A stretch of DNA of 64,000 nucleotides from Vibrio gangliei. Its GTDB lineage: Bacteria; Pseudomonadota; Gammaproteobacteria; Enterobacterales; Vibrionaceae. Positions 54,641 to 61,806 of this stretch are shown piece after piece. The position numbers and the translations under genes are program-made. The stretch is taken from positions 434,001 through 498,000 of the forward strand of contig NZ_AP021870.1 of NCBI RefSeq assembly GCF_026001925.1, read 5' to 3'. Position 1 is the stretch's first letter. Every line of letters begins with the position of its first letter. The notes beneath the pieces were generated by a model that was not told the DNA's origin, ran no database searches, and saw only the letters and a program-made list of their open reading frames with translations.

Positions 54641-54828
54641 TCTTAACATCTCTTATTTTTAGTGAACAGGACTGAGTCTAACATGGCAGTTAAACAGTGC
54701 AATCGAATATGTAATTGATTTGTTTATCACTGAAAATTATCAGTTCATGACTCGCAAGTCTCTTTATTGAATCAAGTTGTATGGGATAAAGCATTTAGAT
54801 TGAAACCTTTTCATTCAAGGTGATTTCT

Positions 54829-55686
54829 ATGAAAAAGTCGGATCTTCTTCTATATACATGTTCTGCCACAGCCCTCATTAATGCCGATATAGCCTTGGCT
54901 TCGTCAGAGCTAACACCCGTTTCAATTAAGCTGGCTTTCGCCAATGAATATCATGATGATCTACGTTTAGATGAGTATTGGTATAGCGAAAAGCTTGATG
55001 GAATTCGCGCCGTTTGGACTGGCTCTGAATTACAAACTCGTACTGGAAATACCATCCACGCACCAGCATGGTTTACTGAATCATTACCAAACGAAGCCTT
55101 AGATGGTGAGTTGTGGGCAGGAAGAAATCAATTTCAATTTGTTCAACGAACGGTCATGGATAGCAAGCCAAGTGCTGATTGGCAACACATCGTATTTATG
55201 GTGTTTGACCGACCTAATTCTTCACAAGATTTTGAGCAACGTTATCAGTGGCTACAAGATAAAATTGCTCCCATAGATAGTCCATATCTTGCTGTTGTTG
55301 ATCACCATCCGCTTAACAGTGATAAACAACTTCAAGCATTGCTATCCAGTATTGAAGCCAAATCAGGTGAGGGAATTATGCTTCGACATCGATTTAGTCA
55401 ATATCAATCAGGCAGAACGGATGATTTGATTAAAGTAAAGTCATATCAAGATTCTGAAGCCGTAGTTATGGGCTATAAACCTGGAAATGGTAAGTATGAT
55501 GGGTTAACAGGTTCACTTTTAGTGAAATGGATGAATGGGAAAACATTTTATCTAGGCTCAGGGTTAAGTGATGAAGAACGGCAAAACCCACCACCGATTG
55601 GATCAAAAGTTAATTTTAAATATAACGGTTTAACACAAAGTGGTTTGCCTAGGTTTGCTCGTTTTAGCCATATTCGGGCAGAATAA
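54829..55686 (+). CDS. Periplasmic ATP-dependent DNA ligase (Lig E type)
   Basis: A 285-residue minimal ligase with an N-terminal signal peptide (MKKSDLLLYTCSATALINAD, cleaved near IALA-SS). The nucleotidyltransferase motif I is YSEKLDGIRAVWTG (K-x-D-G-x-R, about residue 50). Motifs III (LDGELWAGR), IV (GEGIMLRH) and V (LIKVKSYQD) follow, then a small OB domain ending KYNGLTQSGLPRFARF. Lig E enzymes seal nicks outside the cytoplasm and may repair DNA taken up during transformation. It is a single gene with a terminator. Confidence 0.9.
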   Translation: MKKSDLLLYTCSATALINADIALASSELTPVSIKLAFANEYHDDLRLDEYWYSEKLDGIRAVWTGSELQTRTGNTIHAPAWFTESLPNEALDGELWAGRNQFQFVQRTVMDSKPSADWQHIVFMVFDRPNSSQDFEQRYQWLQDKIAPIDSPYLAVVDHHPLNSDKQLQALLSSIEAKSGEGIMLRHRFSQYQSGRTDDLIKVKSYQDSEAVVMGYKPGNGKYDGLTGSLLVKWMNGKTFYLGSGLSDEERQNPPPIGSKVNFKYNGLTQSGLPRFARFSHIRAE

Positions 55687-55694
55687 TAAAAACA

Positions 55695-55721
55695 AAGGCC
55701 GCTATATCATGCGGCCTTATT
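55695..55721 (+). terminator. Terminator of DNA ligase gene
   Basis: AAGGCCGC and GCGGCCTT form a stem around an eight-base loop, directly after the stop. The following T run is short. Confidence 0.7.
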
Positions 55722-55774
55722 GGTACAAGTCTTGTTACTGTAATCTGGTTAGGCTTGGTAATACTCACTTAGCG

Positions 55775-57148
55775 TCATCTTAATGAGAAATTAAGCTGCA
55801 CGGTGTCATCTTGTTTGTGTAACCAAAGTAGACGTTTAGTCAGCAAGAATGCCGCGGTGGTTAAGCCTAAGATAATACCAATCCAGAACCCCGTTACACC
55901 CATCGGTTCATCGGTGAACCATGTTGTCATACCGAGAATATAACCCGCTGGCATTCCAATGACCCAGTAAGAGATAAACGTGCGGCTAAAGATTGAGCCG
56001 GTGTCTTTATAACCACGTAAAGCACCAGCACCCACAACTTGCAATGCATCACTACATTGATAAATCGCAGCCATAAGTAATAAGTGTAGGGCGATGATCG
56101 TTACTTCCTGGTTATCGGTGTAAAGTGCAATGATTGAATCACGGAAAATTACCGTCAACAATGCGGTAACCACTGCGGTACCAAATGCTGCAAGCAATCC
56201 CACGTGCGTGGAAATTTTTGCACCTTCAACGCTTTGCTCGCCCAATTGATGCCCAACACGAATACTCACCGCTGCACCAATACTCATTGGTAGCATGAAG
56301 ATCAATGATGAAAAGTTAATGGCAACTTGGTGCGCAGCAACCACTAATGGACCGAGTGGTGCAATGAGCAATGCGACAACGGCAAAGAGTGTCACCTCAA
56401 AAAATAATGCTGCAGCAATAGGGAAGCCTAAGCGGAATAAGCGGCGAAGCGAATGTGCGTTAGGCTTATGAAACTCACTGAAAATGTGAATGTTTTTGAA
56501 TCGGCGTGCAATCAATACATAGCATAGCATGCACAAAAACATCACCCAGTATACAATTGCAGTGGCCACTCCACAGCCGACAGCGCCAAGTTCAGGCATA
56601 CCAAACTTACCGTAAACGAAGATCCAGTTAAGCGGGATATTTAGCGCTAAGCCTAAGAATCCTAATATCATTGCAGGCTTAGTGAGAGACAAACCATCTG
56701 ATAAGCTGCGCAATGTTTGGAATAGTAAAAATGCAGGCACAGCAAAGATCATGGCAAACATATAGCCGTTTGTTTTGGCTGCCATTGTGGGCTCAATATG
56801 CATGATCTCAAGAATATGTCGAGTTTGAGATAAGACCAAGATAATGGGAATCGCGACTAAAAAAGATAAGTAGAAACCTTGCTGAATCTCGTGAGCAATA
56901 CGAATCTGGCGACCAGAACCATTGAGTTGAGCGACCACAGGAACCAGAGCTAACAATAGCCCAATACCAAATAAAATCGAAGGTAACCAAATACTTGAAG
57001 CGACAGCAACCGCTGCCATATCGGTCGCACTGACACCGCCAGCCATCACCGTATCAATAAAGCCCATGCCGGTTTGTGCTATTGACGCCAGTAAGACAGG
57101 AGTGGAGAGTTTGACAAGTATGAGGGTTTCTTTACGATATCGGTGCAC
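55775..57148 (-). CDS. norM: MATE multidrug efflux pump NorM
   Basis: A sodium/proton-coupled efflux pump of about 457 residues. The open frame goes back to ATG 57223, but the GTG at 57148 has a TAGGAG site and yields VHRYRKETLILVKL, lining up with the start of V. cholerae NorM. AQTGMGFIDTVMAGGVSATD, SIWLPSILFGIGLLLALVPV (including the cation-binding Asp and Pro regions) and EVTLFAVVALLIAPLGPLVV in the second half are very close to NorM. It exports fluoroquinolones and cationic dyes in V. cholerae and V. parahaemolyticus. Confidence 0.92.
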   Translation of the reverse strand: MHRYRKETLILVKLSTPVLLASIAQTGMGFIDTVMAGGVSATDMAAVAVASSIWLPSILFGIGLLLALVPVVAQLNGSGRQIRIAHEIQQGFYLSFLVAIPIILVLSQTRHILEIMHIEPTMAAKTNGYMFAMIFAVPAFLLFQTLRSLSDGLSLTKPAMILGFLGLALNIPLNWIFVYGKFGMPELGAVGCGVATAIVYWVMFLCMLCYVLIARRFKNIHIFSEFHKPNAHSLRRLFRLGFPIAAALFFEVTLFAVVALLIAPLGPLVVAAHQVAINFSSLIFMLPMSIGAAVSIRVGHQLGEQSVEGAKISTHVGLLAAFGTAVVTALLTVIFRDSIIALYTDNQEVTIIALHLLLMAAIYQCSDALQVVGAGALRGYKDTGSIFSRTFISYWVIGMPAGYILGMTTWFTDEPMGVTGFWIGIILGLTTAAFLLTKRLLWLHKQDDTVQLNFSLR

Positions 57149-57254
57149 ACTAACTCCTAACAACATGAAAAGGTGGCATAACGGTAGGGATACTTGGGTA
57201 TAAGTATATCCAGTTGTATACAATTAGCGATAAATATTTAACAAGATAGACATA

Positions 57255-57280
57255 AAAAAGCCCCCAAATTTGGGAGCTTA
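57255..57280 (-). terminator. Terminator of CPXCG gene
   Basis: On the minus strand GCTCCCAAA pairs with TTTGGGGGC (one mismatch) and is followed by six Ts. Confidence 0.8.
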
Positions 57281-57304
57281 GCATATAAAATATAGCGGAC
57301 TTGA

Positions 57305-57514
57305 TTAGAAAGTGGGGTGATCTTCAACACCCGCAGTCAGTTGAATTTTTGCATTATCAACTTTGAGTTCTAAATGAATGGCATGATTACAAGATGGGCA
57401 ATCGTCATAAAACTCTTGATTGCCAATAGATGAATCAATCGTCATTCCAATCTGGTGTCCGCAATGTGGACACGTTACTCTTTTTTCAGTGTATTTTATC
57501 ATTGCTTTCCTCAC
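57305..57514 (-). CDS. CPXCG cysteine-rich zinc-ribbon protein
   Basis: A 69-residue protein with two CPxC pairs: VTCPHCGHQIGM and DDCPSCNHAIHLELKVD. The four Cys should bind one zinc. Such CPXCG-motif proteins are widespread in vibrios, with no known function. An internal start at MIKYTEK (residue 5) is possible. It is upstream of norM on the same strand but separated from it by a terminator. Confidence 0.82.
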   Translation of the reverse strand: MRKAMIKYTEKRVTCPHCGHQIGMTIDSSIGNQEFYDDCPSCNHAIHLELKVDNAKIQLTAGVEDHPTF

Positions 57515-57640
57515 TACGACTTCCCTGTATCAAGCTCAATGAACAACAAAATAGGCGGTTCAATTTGACCGAATTCATACTAACGCGCAAAGTTTCTTTA
57601 TGATTGAAAATAAGCGAAAAGGTTGAATCACTGCAAACAA

Positions 57641-57742
57641 ATGCTCAAAAAACGCTGCGTTTTGTTATTTGTCGCCAAAATTATTGGGTTACTTATTGCG
57701 TTCAGTATCCTTACTGAATCAATTTTTTATGCTTATCTGTAA
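57641..57742 (+). CDS. Possible 33-residue membrane microprotein
   Basis: ATG 57641 encodes MLKKRCVLLFVAKIIGLLIA and then FSILTESIFYAYL before TAA: a basic start and a single hydrophobic helix. This is the layout of small bacterial inner-membrane proteins. The ribosome site is poor (AAAGG about 20 bases upstream). It is the only notable content of the 57515-57822 gap. Confidence 0.3.
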   Translation: MLKKRCVLLFVAKIIGLLIAFSILTESIFYAYL

Positions 57743-57822
57743 TTCTAGTCCATTAATTACATTTATATTCGACTCAGCTCTCATATTTATGAATTGTTAA
57801 TTAAGTCATTGAATTAACAGCG

Positions 57823-58698
57823 CTAAATAATATCTTTAGCAAAGAGTGACTGAATCAGGGAATAAGACTGTTCGAGATAGTCACCGCCATATTGGTTGCA
57901 GTGACACAGTAGATAGTAGAGTTGATAGACTGACTTACGCTTTTCATAGCCAGAATCAATCAATTGTATACTTTCGTAACCAGAGAAAAAGTCAGGACCA
58001 AGGTCACTAAATGCTTCAGCGATAGCAAGATCGCACTCAGGATCTCCCCAGTAACTTGATGGGTCGTAACAAATGACACCATTTACCGATAGAGCATAAT
58101 TATTGCGACTTAGGTTGCCATGCAGTAATGATGGTTTAGGGGAATGAGCACCTATGATGTGTTTTACTTTTGCTACGATTTCAGCAATATCACCTAGATC
58201 AATGCCTTTTTCTTTTAGTAACTGAAGTTGCCAACCAATCCTATATTCTGAAAAGAACAAGCCCCACTTTTTATGCCAAGCATTAGGTTGAATATTAAGC
58301 CCAACATAAGTATCGGCGTCATAACCGTATTCTCTTTGTTCACCCCATTGATGAAGTTTGGCTAATTGTTGACCAAAGGCATATTTATCTTTTGGTAGTT
58401 CGAGGGGCTTAGTCGGAAGAAAGTTTAAAATCAAAAAAGCGTTTTCTTTCGTTACGCCTGCTATCACCGGTTGAGGAACGGAGAGGGTGCTAGTATGAAG
58501 TAGATTAGAAAGGTTTTCGATTTCAGATTCAAACTTTTGTAGATATTCTCTATCGTTTACTTTAACAAAGTAACGTTGCTGGCCATCAGAGATCATATAG
58601 CATTGGTTGCTATCGCCGCCAGATAACTTTTCTCTTTCTTCAATGTTAAATTCGAAAGCCAATATATCTGAAAGTTGCTGCGAGATACCTTGCCACAT
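57823..58698 (-). CDS. Fructosamine kinase-like protein with altered catalytic loop
   Basis: A 291-residue member of the fructosamine/ketosamine-3-kinase family (YniA-like), usually a protein-deglycation enzyme. The N lobe has GGDSNQCYMIS and RYFVKVNDREYLQKFESE, and the C lobe has CYDPSSYWGDPECDLAIAE, a strong family mark (metal-binding DPSSYWGDPE). The catalytic loop reads HGNLSRNN (residues 193-200) where the family has HGDLWSGN, so the catalytic Asp is replaced by Asn195 and the Gly by Asn199. Activity is therefore doubtful. It is transcribed alone. Confidence 0.82.
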   Translation of the reverse strand: MWQGISQQLSDILAFEFNIEEREKLSGGDSNQCYMISDGQQRYFVKVNDREYLQKFESEIENLSNLLHTSTLSVPQPVIAGVTKENAFLILNFLPTKPLELPKDKYAFGQQLAKLHQWGEQREYGYDADTYVGLNIQPNAWHKKWGLFFSEYRIGWQLQLLKEKGIDLGDIAEIVAKVKHIIGAHSPKPSLLHGNLSRNNYALSVNGVICYDPSSYWGDPECDLAIAEAFSDLGPDFFSGYESIQLIDSGYEKRKSVYQLYYLLCHCNQYGGDYLEQSYSLIQSLFAKDII

Positions 58699-58820
58699 AG
58701 TGACCCCCTAAGCTCAAAGAATATCTACCTATGACATTATCTTAGTTGAAGTTTTGAGTTAGAGAGCTGTACCGCAAAAATAACGAATAATTTTCACCCA
58801 ATTGGCAAAGCAGATTATTT

Positions 58821-59288
58821 TCAGCTAGGTGGATTGATACGCCTGAATTGCCAGAATTTACTTGCCCAATAGGGGTTATCTAAACGAGAGATGATGACAC
58901 CTTTTGAAGTAGAAGCATGCATGAATTGGTTTTCGCCTATATACATACCTACATGGCGTTGATTCCAACTGGTTTTGAAAAAGACGAGATCCCCAAATGC
59001 TGCTTGGTCTTCAGGAATATAACGACCTTGTTTACTTTGAAGTTCCGTCGAGCGAGGTAGGTGAAGTTGATAAATGGTCGACATGGTAACTTGCATAAAT
59101 GCTGAGCAATCAATGCCTTTCTTGCTGGTTCCACCAAATCGATACGGTACGCCAGACCAAGAATGATACAGTTGAGTGAATTCTTGTTTTTCTGTCGGAG
59201 TCGAAGGTAGAGGTTCTGGCGGAGGTGTTGAAGCACAACCCGCGACTAAAGACAGCGTTAATAATGGCAAGATCAGCGCTTTTTTCAT
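58821..59288 (-). CDS. NlpC/P60-family peptidoglycan endopeptidase lipoprotein
   Basis: A 155-residue lipoprotein. The signal MKKALILPLLTLSLVAGC ends in the lipobox VAGC. A short Pro-rich linker precedes the NlpC/P60 domain with catalytic Cys in GTSKKGIDCSAFMQV (about 60-74) and His in RHVGMYIGENQFMHAS. Relatives such as NlpC and MepS cleave the mDAP-D-Ala or D-Ala-mDAP links of peptidoglycan. It acts in the periplasm, anchored to the outer membrane. Confidence 0.9.
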   Translation of the reverse strand: MKKALILPLLTLSLVAGCASTPPPEPLPSTPTEKQEFTQLYHSWSGVPYRFGGTSKKGIDCSAFMQVTMSTIYQLHLPRSTELQSKQGRYIPEDQAAFGDLVFFKTSWNQRHVGMYIGENQFMHASTSKGVIISRLDNPYWASKFWQFRRINPPS

Positions 59289-59527
59289 GTCTACCTAAGA
59301 AAAGTTTAACCAAATAAACATGGATGCTAGCTTATAATATTGATGGAGTAAATATTTCAAATTCTAGAATTGTTAGCGGTGTCAAAATGAACGAAATATG
59401 AATGAAAAAACGGCAGATAAACGGAGTGTCATGCTAACTTGATCTTGAATCACAGATTGTGCAATAAGTTTATGGATAATAACCCTAATTTGAAAATTTT
59501 TGACTTTATGTTTTATGGAGAGTGTCG

Positions 59528-60451
59528 ATGTATTATGGATTTGATGTCGGTGGTACCAAGATTGAGTTTGGTGCTTTTAACGAAAAATTAGAAAGAGTTG
59601 CTACAGAGCGCGTCCCAACTCCAGGTGAAGATTACCAAGCGCTACTTACCACGCTTGCTGGATTGGTTGCCAAATACGATGAGCAATTTGGAGTAAAGGG
59701 GTTAGTCGGCCTTGGTATCCCTGGAATGGAAAGTGTTGAAGACAATTCATTAATGACGTCAAACGTACCTGCAGCTAAAGGGAAGTTCTTACGTAAAGAT
59801 CTTGAAGCTTTGATTGATCGCCCTTTGAAAATTGCCAATGACGCTAACTGTTTTGCACTGTCTGAAGCTTGGGATGAGGAACACCAAGGTAAAGAGAGTG
59901 TTCTTGGCTTGATCTTAGGTACTGGTTTTGGCGGTGGTATTGTCGTTAATGGTCATGTTGTTTCAGGTGGCAGCCACGTTGCGGGTGAATTAGGTCATAC
60001 TCGTATGCCACTAGACGCTTGGTTTTATTTAAGTAATAGCATGGAAGGGAAAGAAGCGCCTTTATTTAGCTGTGGCTGTGATAAAAAAGGCTGCATTGAT
60101 AACTACTTGTCAGGCCGTGGCTTCGAACAGCTTTATCACCATTACTATGATGAAAAACTCAAAGCGATTAATATTATTCAAAATTATCAACAGAATGAGC
60201 CGAAAGCGGTCGAGCATGTGAATCGTTTTATGGATTTTCTTGCGATTTGTTTAGGTAATATTTTTACTGCGTTTGATCCTGATGTTGTGGTTCTTGGTGG
60301 TGGTCTATCAAATTTCGAAGCTATTTATGAAGAGATGCCAAAACGTATACCACCGCATTTATTGTCAGTTGGAAAGGTGCCAAAAATCATCAAAGCAAAA
60401 CATGGTGACTCAGGCGGTGTTCGCGGTGCGGCATTCTTGAATATCAGTTAG
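59528..60451 (+). CDS. nagK: N-acetylglucosamine kinase NagK
   Basis: NagK phosphorylates GlcNAc released in peptidoglycan recycling or chitin use. ATG 59528 follows GGAGAG (a GTG at 59522 is in frame), giving 307 residues. ROK-family motifs: [38 protein letters not shown], and the zinc-binding [17 protein letters not shown]. The close match to E. coli NagK over these blocks supports the symbol. A terminator follows at 60515. Confidence 0.94.
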   Translation: MYYGFDVGGTKIEFGAFNEKLERVATERVPTPGEDYQALLTTLAGLVAKYDEQFGVKGLVGLGIPGMESVEDNSLMTSNVPAAKGKFLRKDLEALIDRPLKIANDANCFALSEAWDEEHQGKESVLGLILGTGFGGGIVVNGHVVSGGSHVAGELGHTRMPLDAWFYLSNSMEGKEAPLFSCGCDKKGCIDNYLSGRGFEQLYHHYYDEKLKAINIIQNYQQNEPKAVEHVNRFMDFLAICLGNIFTAFDPDVVVLGGGLSNFEAIYEEMPKRIPPHLLSVGKVPKIIKAKHGDSGGVRGAAFLNIS

Positions 60452-60514
60452 TCTCAACTGCTATGACTCACAATAGACTTCTAACTGACTAATATCAGAG
60501 TTTAAGAAAATAAC

Positions 60515-60551
60515 AAAAAGGCTTTAAGTGATGAACTTAAAGCCTTTTTTG
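60515..60551. terminator. Bidirectional terminator after nagK
   Basis: AAAAAGGCTTTAAGT pairs with ACTTAAAGCCTTTTT around a five-base loop, between the convergent nagK and DUF2960 genes. Confidence 0.9.
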
Positions 60552-60630
60552 ATGCGTTTGACATTTATTACTTTGAATATGCAATTGTGTAATAGCGAAA
60601 CAGAGTAATAGTGCAACGAGGGTAATTTGA

Positions 60631-60903
60631 CTATTGGTTTTTCTTTTTCTGACCAATACCAATGTTTTCTTTTGGCATTAATGTGATTTTGCCAAATCCA
60701 AGTTTACGGAAGTGAGCATCTCGGTAATCACGAACCGTTTTTGTGTCGGATACCGCTTCAATTGCTTGTTCCATCTTTAAATATTCACGTAAATCGATTC
60801 CTTCGTGGGCAGCAACGGCCTCATGGATAGAATGATAGTCGCGATAACTAAATGCGAGCGTTTTTTCTTCATTTTTGTAGGTGTATAAAATAGTACGAGA
60901 CAT
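60631..60903 (-). CDS. DUF2960-type small protein
   Basis: A 90-residue basic protein beginning MSRTILYTYKNEEKTLAFSY, with HEAVAAHEGIDLREYLKMEQ in the middle and a Lys-rich C terminus. The pattern fits DUF2960 of vibrios and relatives, of unknown function. It is 14 bases downstream of the MscS gene on the same strand, so it is the third gene of that operon. Confidence 0.7.
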   Translation of the reverse strand: MSRTILYTYKNEEKTLAFSYRDYHSIHEAVAAHEGIDLREYLKMEQAIEAVSDTKTVRDYRDAHFRKLGFGKITLMPKENIGIGQKKKNQ

Positions 60904-60917
60904 AACGACCTTATGGC

Positions 60918-61805
60918 TTATTGCATAGTAGAACGAACCGCAATCATCGGCGGGTTAATATTGTGACGACGAAACTCTTTCATCACTCGAAGCGTAATAT
61001 CGGTTTCAAACAACTTTTCATAAACAGTATCAACCACATATGCTTTACATGTGAGTTTAATCGCTAGGTAGTTATCGGCAATTTCTTGGCTGACTAGCAC
61101 GACAACAGGTTTAGGCAAGTGGATATAACGACTAGAAGAGGCGGCTTCTTGAATTAAATCACGCGCCAAATTGATGTCTTGATCCATACCGATATAGAAC
61201 GGAATCACGCACTGCATATCCAATGCACCATAGTTACCGCTCATGGTCACTTCACTCAAGAATTTGTTATTTGGGATAGTGATGATGTCATCGGTCAGAG
61301 TTCTCATACGCACTGAGCGTAAACCTATGGTAATGATATCTCCGTAATTACCCTCAAATGTTACGCGGTCACCAACTTGGAAGGGGCGGTCTATCATAAC
61401 CGTCAAACCTGCAATGAAGGAGGCCGCTAGGTCTTTTAAGGCAAAACCGATCGATACCGCAAGCGTACCACCAATCAAGGTTAAGATTTGATCGTTGATT
61501 CTAAAGCTCATCATGAAAACGACGATACCTGCGGTCATATACACCAAGAACTGGAAAAATGACTGTAGTTTTTGCAGCACCATTCGATATTGAACGAACT
61601 GTGAGCTAAAGGTTTCAACTAACTTATTGGTAAAGCGTAATAAAACCCAGGATGCAAAAATCACCACAAATGAAAAGAAGACGCCACCCCAGCGGATAAG
61701 GCTAGTAAATTGAGTGATATTTTCTAGGTGGTTAGCAGTTTCATCAGCAGCAAATACCGATGTGGATAAAACAATTAGAAAAAGAAATGCGAATATTTTT
61801 TTCAT
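60918..61805 (-). CDS. MscS-family mechanosensitive channel
   Basis: A 295-residue protein. Residues 1-19 form a signal peptide (ending SVFA). Three membrane segments follow, and the pore helix and beta domain are GGTLAVSIGFALKDLAASFI, then MIDRPFQVGDRVTFEGNYGD and TIPNNKFLSEVTMSGNYG, all typical of MscS. Such channels open under membrane tension to release solutes. It begins one base after the stop of the ATPase-like gene, so the two are translationally linked. The set suggests a channel with a dedicated partner. Confidence 0.88.
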   Translation of the reverse strand: MKKIFAFLFLIVLSTSVFAADETANHLENITQFTSLIRWGGVFFSFVVIFASWVLLRFTNKLVETFSSQFVQYRMVLQKLQSFFQFLVYMTAGIVVFMMSFRINDQILTLIGGTLAVSIGFALKDLAASFIAGLTVMIDRPFQVGDRVTFEGNYGDIITIGLRSVRMRTLTDDIITIPNNKFLSEVTMSGNYGALDMQCVIPFYIGMDQDINLARDLIQEAASSSRYIHLPKPVVVLVSQEIADNYLAIKLTCKAYVVDTVYEKLFETDITLRVMKEFRRHNINPPMIAVRSTMQ

Positions 61806-61806
61806 T

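Noticed and set aside
57190..57210. ACTTGGGTATA upstream of norM as a second copy of the element at 2893-3158.
   Set aside because: Only the last 11 or so bases match; the neighbouring arm sequence (GCATCTTGAGG) and an opposite end are absent.
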